From Solimicrobium sp040544425 (GTDB lineage: Bacteria > Pseudomonadota > Gammaproteobacteria > Burkholderiales > Burkholderiaceae_D): a DNA stretch of 64,000 bases. The notes below the pieces were generated by a model. It was not told the DNA's origin. It was given only the letters and a program-made list of their open reading frames with translations, and ran no database searches. The position numbers and the translations under genes were made by a program. Location: NCBI GenBank assembly GCA_040544425.1, contig JBEONO010000001.1, positions 186,001 through 250,000 on the forward strand, in the 5' to 3' direction. Within the stretch, counting starts at the first letter, position 1; the number at the start of each line of letters is the position of its first letter. Of the stretch, positions 34,158-42,852 are shown piece by piece.

Positions 34158-34976
34158 TCAGAAACAATGCTCGGCGGCCGGAAAGCTGCCATCTTTGACT
34201 GCTGCGACATAGGCGAGCACGGCCGCATCAATACTGGTTTGGCCTTCCATGAAATTTTTCACAAAGCGCGCTTTTTTGCCCGGGAATACACCGAGTAAAT
34301 CGTGCATCACCAGCACCTGGCCGGAACAGTCAGGTCCCGCGCCGATCCCGATGGTCGGGATCGCCAGGCTGTCAGTAAGTTGTTGCGCCAGATCACGCGG
34401 TATCGCTTCCAGTACCAGCAGACTTGCCCCGGCAGCCTGCACGGCCAGCGCGTCTTCTTTCAACAGATCCGCCGCTTCAACCGATTTGCCCTGCACTTTG
34501 TAGCCACCCATCTGATGTATCGATTGCGGGGTCAGGCCAAGGTGCGCGCACACCGGCACGGCGCGCTCAGTCAGAAATTTGATCGTTGGCACCAACCAGT
34601 TACCGCCTTCCAGTTTCACCATTTGCGCGCCGGCCTGGATCAATTGCACGGCATTGTGCATCGCTGATTCCGGTGTCGAGTAGCTGCCAAATGGCATATC
34701 AGCCACCACCAGCGCACGCTGATTGCCGCGCGCCACGCTGGCTGTGTGGTAGGCAATGTCGGCGATGCCAACCGGCAGGGTAGATTGATGTCCCTGGCAG
34801 ACCATGCCGAGCGAATCACCAATTAATAAAACATCGACGCCGCAGCGGTCCATCAACGACGCGAAGCTGGCATCGTAGCAGGTCAGCATGACGATTTTTT
34901 GGCCCTGCATCTTGATCGCTGCCAAGCCAGGGACGGTCACATTTTTTCGATTGGATTCTTGTAAATAGGTAGCCAT
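34158..34976 (-). CDS. panB: 3-methyl-2-oxobutanoate hydroxymethyltransferase
   Basis: The first committed step to pantothenate: it transfers a hydroxymethyl group from methylene-tetrahydrofolate to 2-oxoisovalerate. At 272 residues it shows the family signatures VMLTCYDASFASLMD, LIGDSLGMVCQGHQSTLPV, VKLEGG, CAHLGLTPQ and TIGIGAGPDCSGQVLVMHDLLG. The metal-binding aspartates and catalytic Glu are in place. panC is not next to it. It is convergent with the carbonic anhydrase gene (9 nt between stop codons). Confidence 0.97.
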   Translation of the reverse strand: MATYLQESNRKNVTVPGLAAIKMQGQKIVMLTCYDASFASLMDRCGVDVLLIGDSLGMVCQGHQSTLPVGIADIAYHTASVARGNQRALVVADMPFGSYSTPESAMHNAVQLIQAGAQMVKLEGGNWLVPTIKFLTERAVPVCAHLGLTPQSIHQMGGYKVQGKSVEAADLLKEDALAVQAAGASLLVLEAIPRDLAQQLTDSLAIPTIGIGAGPDCSGQVLVMHDLLGVFPGKKARFVKNFMEGQTSIDAAVLAYVAAVKDGSFPAAEHCF

Positions 34977-35087
34977 AATTTTTGGGGAGATTGAAGCGGC
35001 AGTTAAAAAGTACGGCCAGTGTAATAGCTTTGCGGGGAAAATGCTTTAGTTTGAATCTTGATGGGGGAGAGGGTGCTGCAGAAAAAT

Positions 35088-35119
35088 GTTTATTCCCCAG
35101 CCTGAGCTGGGGAATAAAC
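35088..35119. terminator. Strong hairpin after minor-pilin operon
   Basis: A perfect 14-bp stem (35088-35101 with 35106-35119) and a CTGA loop, 47 nt after the pilE stop codon. The AT-rich ends let it work in either direction, though no long T-run follows. It is the most likely 3' end of the pil operon transcript. Confidence 0.75.
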
Positions 35120-35165
35120 GAACCGAGGACACTACGTTAAAACCATTAATATTGCTGTTGTTTTG

Positions 35166-35636
35166 TTACCAGCAATTTGTTCCTGTACCAGATACGCTCG
35201 TTGCACCAGTATTCGTAATCGTGAACGTGCCGCAGGCAGTATCTGCGGTTTGCCCTCCTTGTGGCGTGGCGCTTGCAGTATATGACGCTGCGGCAGATGA
35301 ACTTGGCGCAGTAGGGGTCACACTCAGATTATAGTAAGCGGTACCTCCAGATTGAGTCGCCAGTGACGTCACACTCGTTGCAGTCCCTGCGTAAATATCG
35401 CTCAAATTTCCATAGCTATTGTTGATGCTGAAGAATTTTTCTTCACGGGTAGCCAAATCCAGTAAGCCGGTCTTTGCGTCAGACCGGTGTGAGGTCAGAA
35501 CATTTGAGGTATATGCAGGTATTGCGACTGCCACAATAATTGCCAAGATGATCAACACCACCATCAGTTCAATCAAAGTGAAACCAGACTGGATTGACTT
35601 GGGCTCGATGTTTCTTGGTTGAGCGATATTTTTCAT
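35166..35636 (-). CDS. pilE: Type IV minor pilin PilE
   Basis: A 156-residue prepilin with a class III leader cleaved at G-FTLIELMVVLIILAIIVAVAIP, with Glu at mature position 5. The C-terminal beta domain holds DTACGTFTITNTG and a final Cys-Trp, typical of PilE-type minor pilins encoded after pilY1. It should join the tip or priming complex that starts pilus assembly. It is last in the six-gene operon, 30 nt after pilY1, and is followed by a strong hairpin. Confidence 0.93.
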   Translation of the reverse strand: MKNIAQPRNIEPKSIQSGFTLIELMVVLIILAIIVAVAIPAYTSNVLTSHRSDAKTGLLDLATREEKFFSINNSYGNLSDIYAGTATSVTSLATQSGGTAYYNLSVTPTAPSSSAAASYTASATPQGGQTADTACGTFTITNTGATSVSGTGTNCW

Positions 35637-35666
35637 AATAGTCTATTCAAAAGTCGAACATTAAAT

Positions 35667-38600
35667 TCAACGTAATTCCAGCCAGGTGAGGCGGGAAGAG
35701 TTGCCGGAATTGATATTTACATTAACGGCCTGTATGTTTGGAATGCCGGATTGAGTTTGCGTAATCATGGATGTAATAACCTTGCCGTTTGCGTCAACTG
35801 AGGTAACAAAGTAAGGTGTACCAACACCATTGATTTGGACTGCTGCGAGGTTGCCGGCATTGTATCCTGTGGAAGGACCAAATATATTTGCTGTCGAGCC
35901 GCCTGTCGCCGCATTGATTGCGTAGACATATCCTCCGGCTTTTGCCGCCACACATGAAGCGGTAGCACCTTCAAGGTCCCCCGGAATCACGCTATTTACA
36001 AAGAATGTGCCGTCCTCTACCACGGGATTATAAATAATCTGTTCCTGCTGGTTTGGCAGATTCAGATACCACCCATAACTTGTGCTGGGCGAGCCAGTAC
36101 AGCCTGCGACGAAAGAGAAACAAACCAGGTTATTGCTGTTCGTATAGCCGAATGATGCACCGCTGGAGTTGATGGTAGTGTCAGGACTTAAAGAGATTTT
36201 TGCTGATAAAGTCTGGACGGTTAAGTTGCTCGTCGTGATGCCGCCACTTGGGCCATTCGTGAGTGAATAATATTGCTTGGAATTGAGTGCGTTCCAGGCA
36301 CCCATATTCCAGTCCCAAATGCCATACAGAGTCTGTGCTGCGGCGGTGAATCCTATACCGCTGGTCAAAGTTTGCGGTACTTCTCTGCCAGTTCCAAAGT
36401 CGATCAGGACCGCATAGGAACCGTTGTAACTAAACGAGTTCACTGTAACGGCCGAGGTTATTGGAGCCAATACTGAAGAAGTAGACGCGTTGAAAATGCT
36501 GACCGGGCTGCCCCAACTTGTATTCAAATTACTGGTCAGGTCAAATCTCCACACATTACCCAGCAGATCTCCTGCATATACGTAGTCAACAATATGGTCT
36601 CCATCAAGGTCGACCGGGGTTACATACGTAATTCCATTATTGTATGTTTTCGCCGTAGCTCCTGAACCCATTGTTAATGCGCCGACGCCGGTGTCGTAGT
36701 AGTTCACTTTATACGTCGGTGGCGTAAGCGTGCATGTTGAGCAGGTTGACGTGGAGCTGTTGACGATTTCAATTACAAAAATACCGGCAGTTCCGTTTGC
36801 GCTATGGATTCCGTTGCCAAAGATAATTGCCCAGTTTCCGCTGTGCAGACGGCGCACTACCGGCGTGCCATAAGAACTTCCCATATAGGCGCCGCAGTTA
36901 GCCACATTAATGCAGGTGATGGTATTGGTATTCCAGTCACCCATCACTGCAGTTGCTGCTGATGCGTCCGTCATTCCCGTTGCCGAACTTGAAGTTGGGT
37001 ATGTTGGGTTGGTAATATCGATTGCGTAGATTTCACCCAGGCCATTGGTGGCTGTGTCATTCACAATGTTTGCGCCCGTATCCAGGGTCGCACCGATAAC
37101 ACCCCCGGCATTACCACCGCCGCCGAGGCCTCCCACCAGCCAGGTATGCCAATTATTGCCGTAGTATAAATCGCCAGTACCTGGGGTTGCGTCAACGTAG
37201 TCGTTGTGCGCGTAATTGATCCCGGTAAAATCCAGATCGCCACCATTGCTGTAGACGAGGTTATGTAAGGTATCTGTTGCCAGACTTGGAATAAATGCCA
37301 TGACTTCTACACCGGTGTTGTATGTCGGATCAAATATTGGTGGTGTCCCGGTTCCTGCGGCAAAGCCATGAATCATCCCGTCATTTCCCCCAACATAGAC
37401 CATATTTAATCTACCTGCAGTATTGGCATTGGCCAGTGTCGTTGCAAACGAACCGTAGGTTGCCTGTTCCGGAACGGGATCTTGTGCCGTCGTGTGAATC
37501 ATATCTTTGAATTGATTGCCGTACGGTGACAACGGCGGACCTAACCAGATCGGACTCGAATTGACAATGTCACCTAACAGGCTGCGTCGGGTACGGAATG
37601 AATCCGCTGTAATTGTGGTCGCACCGAGTGTGCCGCGCACGTAACTTACTCGATCTGGTCCTAATGTGTCGCAAGTTGAATTTGGCTGACCAAATACTGG
37701 AGAAGTGGTTGATCCGCAATCGAATTCAGCTTTTTGCGTGGTTGAGAGTGAGGCGTATTGGAACGGTATGCCGGTCTTCGTAGTGTTATTCCAGGTTGCG
37801 ATCGCTCTGTTCGATTGTTGAGTTACTTTTTTTCCTGTCGTATCACAGACTCCGCCAGTCAAGACGCAACTGGCATCCCAGGTCGCCGTCTGGACAGAAA
37901 CTGCTCCGGTAATTGTATCTACATACAGTGGTGATGCAGTCAGTGAGCCGGTCCAGAATAACGGATTAAAAGAGGCCAGATAAATCTGATCGCCTTGGCC
38001 ATTTTTAATTTGGGTATTTTGTGGAACGTTACCCCCGGAAGAGCTCGATGACTGGACAATCTGGCTGGCTTTGAAACAGCTGATTTCATGATTGTTACTG
38101 CCGCCGCCTGTACCGCTTGAAAAGCCAAACAAGAAGTAGTCGGGCAAATTACCGTTGAAGATGCTTCCGGTTTTATTTGTTCCGGTGATTGGAACATTCA
38201 CCATGATGTTTGAGCTCAATCCGCCATTATACGCATAGCTGATACTTAATAACCCGGCACTGGTTAAATCGAGCGTGTATGAAATAGGGATAGCGGCGTG
38301 ACGCTGCGGTGCTGAAGCGTATTCCTGGTTATATAGAGGATTGGTTACCGGATTTTTCTTGCAGCCGCTTGTTGCTGTTGTACCTGGACTGAGACATTTA
38401 ACTGCCATCAAGGGGTAGTCAAATACGCCCGTGACAGGATAAGTCCCGGTGGTGGTTTGGGAACTGGATGAACTGTACACTTGCGAAACCCAGGTGACAG
38501 TAGCTGTGCCATCTGTGTCGGGCGCAGCTGCATTGGCCGTTGCAGAAATCACGTCATTAAGAGCGTGTGAACCGCTGATTGTTGCCGTCGTCACAGGTAC

Positions 38601-39566
38601 TGAGCTGGTTGCCGAAGTTGTGTAGTAGCCAAACTGGCAGACATATTTTGCCGTAGTTATCGGACCTAAGGTGTTGGCATTCGGGAATCGGTTCGCTGTG
38701 ATGTTTCCTGCACCGCGTATTGAAATGGCGTTAGGCAAAGTGCCAGGTGAGTTAACATCGTTGGCATTTCCGTTATCTCCTTTGTTGGCAAAGTTGCCGT
38801 ATTCATCAATACCCAGGCCAAGGTAGGCGTGAGCAAATCCATCTCCTGCAATTGGGTTGGAAGCCGAATATTTGTTGGAAGCACAGTCATACCCAAGTGA
38901 TCCACCATATGATCCAGTACTTGTGACTTTAAATACCGTTTTTCCATCTTTCTTCGCTGTCGGAAAATTTGGAATTATGTTTTCTGTATCCTGAGGATCG
39001 ATTTTTGCTGCATCCAGCAGGAAAAAAGCCATACCGTCAGCGCCCGATTGCGCGGAATAAGGGCCACTATACGCATTGCCGCCCCAGGTGAAGGTATTGA
39101 ACGTGATATGTAATCCCTGTGAACTGGGAAATGCCAGCGCCGAAATTATCGCGCCAGTTTGGTTATTGCCGTTACCTGATGACATGGAAGAATCGGCGCC
39201 GTTGGTCAGGCGTAACACCCCTTGGTCTTTACTATCCGGTAAATGGGCTCCCAGATATCCGCCGACCAAATTCGATCCAATATTTTTGTAGTACACATTA
39301 CCGGCACTGGCACCCCCACCAGCTTTCGCGGCACATCCTGGAATTTGTCCGAAGTTCCCGCTTGATGTATCTGTAAGCGTCGCCAGCGACGTTGAGTCGG
39401 TGTACAGGGTACTAGCAGTCATACAGGCGCCATTCAGAGCGATCCACTGATTTGTGACAGCGGTGCCGTTAAAGTTTTCAGACACAACTTTTTGAGCGTG
39501 CGCTGTCAGGGGCAGAAGGGCTGAAGCCCCTATGCAGACTACCATGCGAATAATGTACTTGTTCAT
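35667..39566 (-). CDS. pilY1: PilY1/PilC-type pilus tip adhesin with lectin-like N-terminus
   Basis: A 1299-residue exported protein (signal peptide ending TAHA) that primes type IV pilus assembly and acts as tip adhesin. The C-terminal half is the PilY1 propeller: the RSLLGDIVNSSPIWLGPP entry, NMVYVGGNDGMIHGF, and a calcium loop DLDGDHIVD at about residue 980 followed by YAGDLLGNVWRFDL. The N-terminal part (about 25-290) is unusual. It reads like a bacterial L-type lectin domain, with ADGMAFFLLD, a GGSLGYD turn and AYLGLGIDEYGNF. Between them is a Ser/Thr-rich link. It lies within the minor-pilin operon, 30 nt before pilE. Confidence 0.92.
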   Translation of the reverse strand: MNKYIIRMVVCIGASALLPLTAHAQKVVSENFNGTAVTNQWIALNGACMTASTLYTDSTSLATLTDTSSGNFGQIPGCAAKAGGGASAGNVYYKNIGSNLVGGYLGAHLPDSKDQGVLRLTNGADSSMSSGNGNNQTGAIISALAFPSSQGLHITFNTFTWGGNAYSGPYSAQSGADGMAFFLLDAAKIDPQDTENIIPNFPTAKKDGKTVFKVTSTGSYGGSLGYDCASNKYSASNPIAGDGFAHAYLGLGIDEYGNFANKGDNGNANDVNSPGTLPNAISIRGAGNITANRFPNANTLGPITTAKYVCQFGYYTTSATSSVPVTTATISGSHALNDVISATANAAAPDTDGTATVTWVSQVYSSSSSQTTTGTYPVTGVFDYPLMAVKCLSPGTTATSGCKKNPVTNPLYNQEYASAPQRHAAIPISYTLDLTSAGLLSISYAYNGGLSSNIMVNVPITGTNKTGSIFNGNLPDYFLFGFSSGTGGGSNNHEISCFKASQIVQSSSSSGGNVPQNTQIKNGQGDQIYLASFNPLFWTGSLTASPLYVDTITGAVSVQTATWDASCVLTGGVCDTTGKKVTQQSNRAIATWNNTTKTGIPFQYASLSTTQKAEFDCGSTTSPVFGQPNSTCDTLGPDRVSYVRGTLGATTITADSFRTRRSLLGDIVNSSPIWLGPPLSPYGNQFKDMIHTTAQDPVPEQATYGSFATTLANANTAGRLNMVYVGGNDGMIHGFAAGTGTPPIFDPTYNTGVEVMAFIPSLATDTLHNLVYSNGGDLDFTGINYAHNDYVDATPGTGDLYYGNNWHTWLVGGLGGGGNAGGVIGATLDTGANIVNDTATNGLGEIYAIDITNPTYPTSSSATGMTDASAATAVMGDWNTNTITCINVANCGAYMGSSYGTPVVRRLHSGNWAIIFGNGIHSANGTAGIFVIEIVNSSTSTCSTCTLTPPTYKVNYYDTGVGALTMGSGATAKTYNNGITYVTPVDLDGDHIVDYVYAGDLLGNVWRFDLTSNLNTSWGSPVSIFNASTSSVLAPITSAVTVNSFSYNGSYAVLIDFGTGREVPQTLTSGIGFTAAAQTLYGIWDWNMGAWNALNSKQYYSLTNGPSGGITTSNLTVQTLSAKISLSPDTTINSSGASFGYTNSNNLVCFSFVAGCTGSPSTSYGWYLNLPNQQEQIIYNPVVEDGTFFVNSVIPGDLEGATASCVAAKAGGYVYAINAATGGSTANIFGPSTGYNAGNLAAVQINGVGTPYFVTSVDANGKVITSMITQTQSGIPNIQAVNVNINSGNSSRLTWLELR

Positions 39567-39628
39567 GTTAAGTAACTCCTGATTTTTATAATCGACTGTC
39601 TTATTTCAGATCCGTAAATCTGCAAACT

Positions 39629-40237
39629 TTATAAACCGAATGATGATATTGGATTCGAGCTTCCGCCCAACGCATAGACACTTTGAACAATCGCAACAGC
39701 CCCGTTGGTACCGCCCGTTCCTCCGTATCCAATTGCAGTCACTCTGAACAGAGTCTGTCCTGAGGGAAGGGGTGCGCCACAGGGTGCGATGCAATTGATA
39801 TAGATGCCAGGTGTCTGGGTGTATTTCACGTCACCGGAACTGGCTAATCCCCCACCTGCAGAGACAGTCATATTTTGTGGACTGTACCCAGAGTAGACCT
39901 GCAACGCTTTGATTGCACTAACGCTCGTTCCGGGATCAGTCGTGCACACTGCCAAAGCAGTGAGCGCCGCGGAAGTGCTGCAGGCAACATTGGTCACGCT
40001 GACACCGCTGTTTAACCACCATTCTCCAAACAGCAATGCGTCTTGTGCACTCTGAAAAGCCCGTTGTTTTTCGCGGGTATTGCCAGAGACTCGCTCAAAT
40101 AAATTATTGCCGCGTAAAATACTCAATCCAATGATCGTCATCAAAACCATGATGATCAGACTGGCGATCAGAGCTATCCCACGTTGTGCAGTGAAGACTT
40201 TTTGCGCCGGATATCGATGTTGTAAATTGGTCTTCAT
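39629..40237 (-). CDS. pilX: Type IV minor pilin PilX
   Basis: I start this 202-residue protein at 40237, where its ATG overlaps the pilW stop codon as ATGA. The prepilin site reads QRG-IALIASLIIMVLMTIIGLS. Mature position 5 is Ala, not Glu, as in PilX and GspK proteins at the very tip of the pilus. EKQRAFQSAQDALLFGEWWL is the conserved helix that follows. The C-terminal region contains two Cys pairs. It joins the tip complex with PilV, PilW and FimT. Confidence 0.9.
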   Translation of the reverse strand: MKTNLQHRYPAQKVFTAQRGIALIASLIIMVLMTIIGLSILRGNNLFERVSGNTREKQRAFQSAQDALLFGEWWLNSGVSVTNVACSTSAALTALAVCTTDPGTSVSAIKALQVYSGYSPQNMTVSAGGGLASSGDVKYTQTPGIYINCIAPCGAPLPSGQTLFRVTAIGYGGTGGTNGAVAIVQSVYALGGSSNPISSFGL

Positions 40238-41022
40238 GATTTTGACATTAAGTTGATAGTTTGAACCCACGGACTTGTGGCGCTGCATGCTGTCGAGGCT
40301 GAATTCACAATATTTCCCGTACAAAAATTCAAGGTGACTTGAATGGCCCGCACACTTGGCCACATTACGTTCGTCTGGACCGCCGTGGCGTCGAGCAGGG
40401 CATCGGTCGTGCCAGCGCTTATTTTGTCGATCCCATAACTGATCGTCATACTTCCTACGTTGTTGGCCAGTACCAATGGGGTAGAAGGAGCGGCAGGCGG
40501 CAAGGTTACGGTGCATACCAACTGATTGCTTGAATTAATGTAGAAACTGTTGATAACCAAAGTTGGTACAGTTGCTACCCCGCCCTGACAGTTGATGATG
40601 TTGTCCGCTCCAGACGTCTGATAATAGATATCAATCGAATCGGTACCGGTTGCTGGATAACCTTTCTTTCCAACGATGCCGGCTCCAGCGACAAACGTTG
40701 TACCGTCTCCGGAATTGGTTTGTGCTACAAGAATGGTTGACGCAGAAACCGTCGCACTTGGTGTGCTCGCGTAGTAGCCGGCCAACTGAGCAGAGTGCAT
40801 CAGCAAGACAATTCCCTGACGCTGATTTTCCTGATACTCATACAAATTATTTTGCGATTGGGATGTGCTGTACATGTTGACGAACATTTGCGTCAAGCCC
40901 AAGGTAATAAACAAACCAATGACGACGGCGACCATCAGCTCTATCAGGCTAAAGCCACTTTGACGCACGCGTCTTGAGTCGCCAAGACGATGTATTTGCT
41001 GGTTCAGATTGACGTTACTCAT
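40234..41022 (-). CDS. pilW: Type IV minor pilin PilW
   Basis: A 262-residue prepilin with a long basic leader and cleavage at G-FSLIELMVAVVIGLFITLGLTQMF (Glu5 present). The helix continues with the QNNLYEYQENQRQGIVLLMHSAQLAGYY block typical of PilW, whose N-terminal half resembles GspJ. Overlaps of 4 nt with both pilV upstream and pilX downstream show tight coupling in the operon. Confidence 0.92.
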   Translation of the reverse strand: MSNVNLNQQIHRLGDSRRVRQSGFSLIELMVAVVIGLFITLGLTQMFVNMYSTSQSQNNLYEYQENQRQGIVLLMHSAQLAGYYASTPSATVSASTILVAQTNSGDGTTFVAGAGIVGKKGYPATGTDSIDIYYQTSGADNIINCQGGVATVPTLVINSFYINSSNQLVCTVTLPPAAPSTPLVLANNVGSMTISYGIDKISAGTTDALLDATAVQTNVMWPSVRAIQVTLNFCTGNIVNSASTACSATSPWVQTINLMSKS

Positions 41023-41579
41023 GGTTGCACATATAAAAAGTAAGTTTGCTTAACGGACGGAGTTGTTTGTGCCACTGTGGCAGTAGTTACGCTGCCGCCC
41101 TGCTGCTTTTCAAACCAACTGATGGAAATCGCGCAATTGACCGGGCTGGCAGTGCCGCCTCCGGAGCAGTTGATATTTGCTGAGTAGGTAGGTATGAACG
41201 AATTTATACTGTTCATCCAATTGTTAATGTCGTAAGCCACCATGGGGCCCGGCAGACACAGGCTCGTAAATGAACAGGCTGTTGGAACCGTGCCAAATAT
41301 TGTCGTGCTGGTGCCACTCAAGGTACAAGAGGCAGCGGCGCAATTTGGCGTTCCTGTCTTCACTTGCCAGAAACCTTTATCACTATGCATCAACGCAGCC
41401 AGGCTGTTGGCCTGAAGTGCTATCAATGCTCGGGCGCCTGAAGTCTGCGTGCTTGAAACGGCCAGAGCCTGCATTTTTGCCATTCCAAGAACGCCGACTG
41501 CGATTACCAGCAGTGAAATCAGCACCTCAATCAGACTGACGCCAGATTGGGGTTTTATTTGATGTGGTTTCATGAACAT
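41019..41579 (-). CDS. pilV: Type IV minor pilin PilV
   Basis: A 186-residue prepilin cleaved at G-VSLIEVLISLLVIAVGVLGMAKMQ, the diagnostic PilV/GspI N-terminus with Glu5. The body has three Cys-containing loops and ends TYFLYVQP. The ATG at 41579 overlaps the end of fimT; a second ATG two codons later (41573) is also possible. It is part of the tip complex. Confidence 0.92.
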   Translation of the reverse strand: MFMKPHQIKPQSGVSLIEVLISLLVIAVGVLGMAKMQALAVSSTQTSGARALIALQANSLAALMHSDKGFWQVKTGTPNCAAASCTLSGTSTTIFGTVPTACSFTSLCLPGPMVAYDINNWMNSINSFIPTYSANINCSGGGTASPVNCAISISWFEKQQGGSVTTATVAQTTPSVKQTYFLYVQP

Positions 41580-42175
41580 GTGTTAGTACCTTGTGCGGTA
41601 GAAGATGCTGCCTGGCCATAGATCTGAATAAGCGGTGGTCCAATCAGATTAAGCCAGATACAACGAACTGCCTGATTGTTGCTACTTGCATTGTGAATTT
41701 TAAAGATCAATCCGGTACCTGATGCCAGTCCGACGGCAAATCCATCCTGGTTGAAACTGAGAGTGGATTTAATTGGATTTGTGACAATCGTGTCACTGCT
41801 TGCAAATGCAGATTGCGCCCGGAGTACCACCGACCCGGCGCCAAATCCTGTGCCACCTGACGGATTTGAAAAGATGATCCAACCGTTATTCCATGCAGTA
41901 CCGGCGCAGCTTGTTCCATTTGACGAAATGCACAAACTGACCGTCTGCCCTTCCTTAATCGCTTCCGAGCGCGCGAAATCAATATCGTTTTTTAAATTAT
42001 TTATTTCAGAGCCTGTTTGCTGGATCTGAATGGCAGTATTGAATTGGGGGATTGCGATTCGTGCCAGAACCAAAACGATGACCAGCGCCACCAGTAATTC
42101 AACCATTGTGAACCCTGCTGCTCTGAAACTGCTGATGAGCGGCATATATCCGGGACGGGGCACACTAGATGACAT
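41570..42175 (-). CDS. fimT: GspH/FimT family pseudopilin
   Basis: A 201-residue prepilin with cleavage at G-FTMVELLVALVIVLVLARIAIP, followed by the GspH/FimT block NNLKNDIDFARSEAIKEGQTVSLC, where the conserved helix leads into the beta domain. It heads the minor-pilin operon. The 175 nt upstream contain a TATTAT box facing the gene and a CGGTT-TT-AACCG dyad (42282-42293), but no clear -35 or sigma-54 site. It could bind DNA for uptake as FimT does in other species; that is inference. Confidence 0.88.
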   Translation of the reverse strand: MSSSVPRPGYMPLISSFRAAGFTMVELLVALVIVLVLARIAIPQFNTAIQIQQTGSEINNLKNDIDFARSEAIKEGQTVSLCISSNGTSCAGTAWNNGWIIFSNPSGGTGFGAGSVVLRAQSAFASSDTIVTNPIKSTLSFNQDGFAVGLASGTGLIFKIHNASSNNQAVRCIWLNLIGPPLIQIYGQAASSTAQGTNTCS

Positions 42176-42350
42176 ATTAAGTTCCTGGTTTGTTTTAATG
42201 ACATGTCCTTGGAGTGGTGACTGTCCACCATCTAACAGAACTTTACATTAACCCACGGAAACATAATATTCCACTTGTCAGTCGGTTTTAACCGCCTGTC
42301 ATGCCTGGGTACAGCACGGTGTCGTTTGATCACCAACTAATAGCATTAAT

Positions 42351-42848
42351 TTAAATTGATTTAGATAACTTTTGGATTGCCTGATCTTGAACGCCGATCA
42401 GCAATGTTTGGGCAGTGCCTCTGTCAGGGATATGGATTTCTGGCGCAATTTCAATCAGAGGTACCAAAACAAATGCGCGTTCATGCATTCGTGGATGGGG
42501 GATTATTAAAGTAGGGGAGTGGATGGTTTCATCATCGTAGAGAAGAATGTCGCAATCCAGAATGCGCGGCGCATTTTGATAAGACCGCACGCGACCATGA
42601 CGACTTTCAATCTGTTGCAGCGAATTGAGCAGTTCGGGTGGTGTCAGCCTGGTATGTAATTCGACGACGGCATTAATGTAGTCGTCACCTCCGGCGTCGA
42701 GCGGCGCAGTCTGGTAAAGGCTGGATTTGCGATTAATTATTGAAAGCGGCAGTGCATCCAGTTCGGAAATCGCCATTTGAATCGATTTCTCGGGGTCATC
42801 CAAATTTGCCCCCAAACCTATATAGGCGATGTGCTCGCCTGGCTGCAT
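42351..42848 (-). CDS. folK: 6-hydroxymethyl-7,8-dihydropterin pyrophosphokinase
   Basis: A folate biosynthesis enzyme that transfers pyrophosphate from ATP to 6-hydroxymethyl-dihydropterin. From the ATG at 42848 it has 165 residues: AYIGLGANLDDP at the start and the signature RHGRVRSYQNAPRILDCDIL, with the metal-binding Asp pair in LDCDILLYDD. The frame is open upstream, but those starts lie inside pcnB; ATG 42848 is 4 nt after the pcnB stop codon. It is second to pcnB in a conserved betaproteobacterial pair. Confidence 0.95.
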   Translation of the reverse strand: MQPGEHIAYIGLGANLDDPEKSIQMAISELDALPLSIINRKSSLYQTAPLDAGGDDYINAVVELHTRLTPPELLNSLQQIESRHGRVRSYQNAPRILDCDILLYDDETIHSPTLIIPHPRMHERAFVLVPLIEIAPEIHIPDRGTAQTLLIGVQDQAIQKLSKSI

Positions 42849-42852
42849 CACC

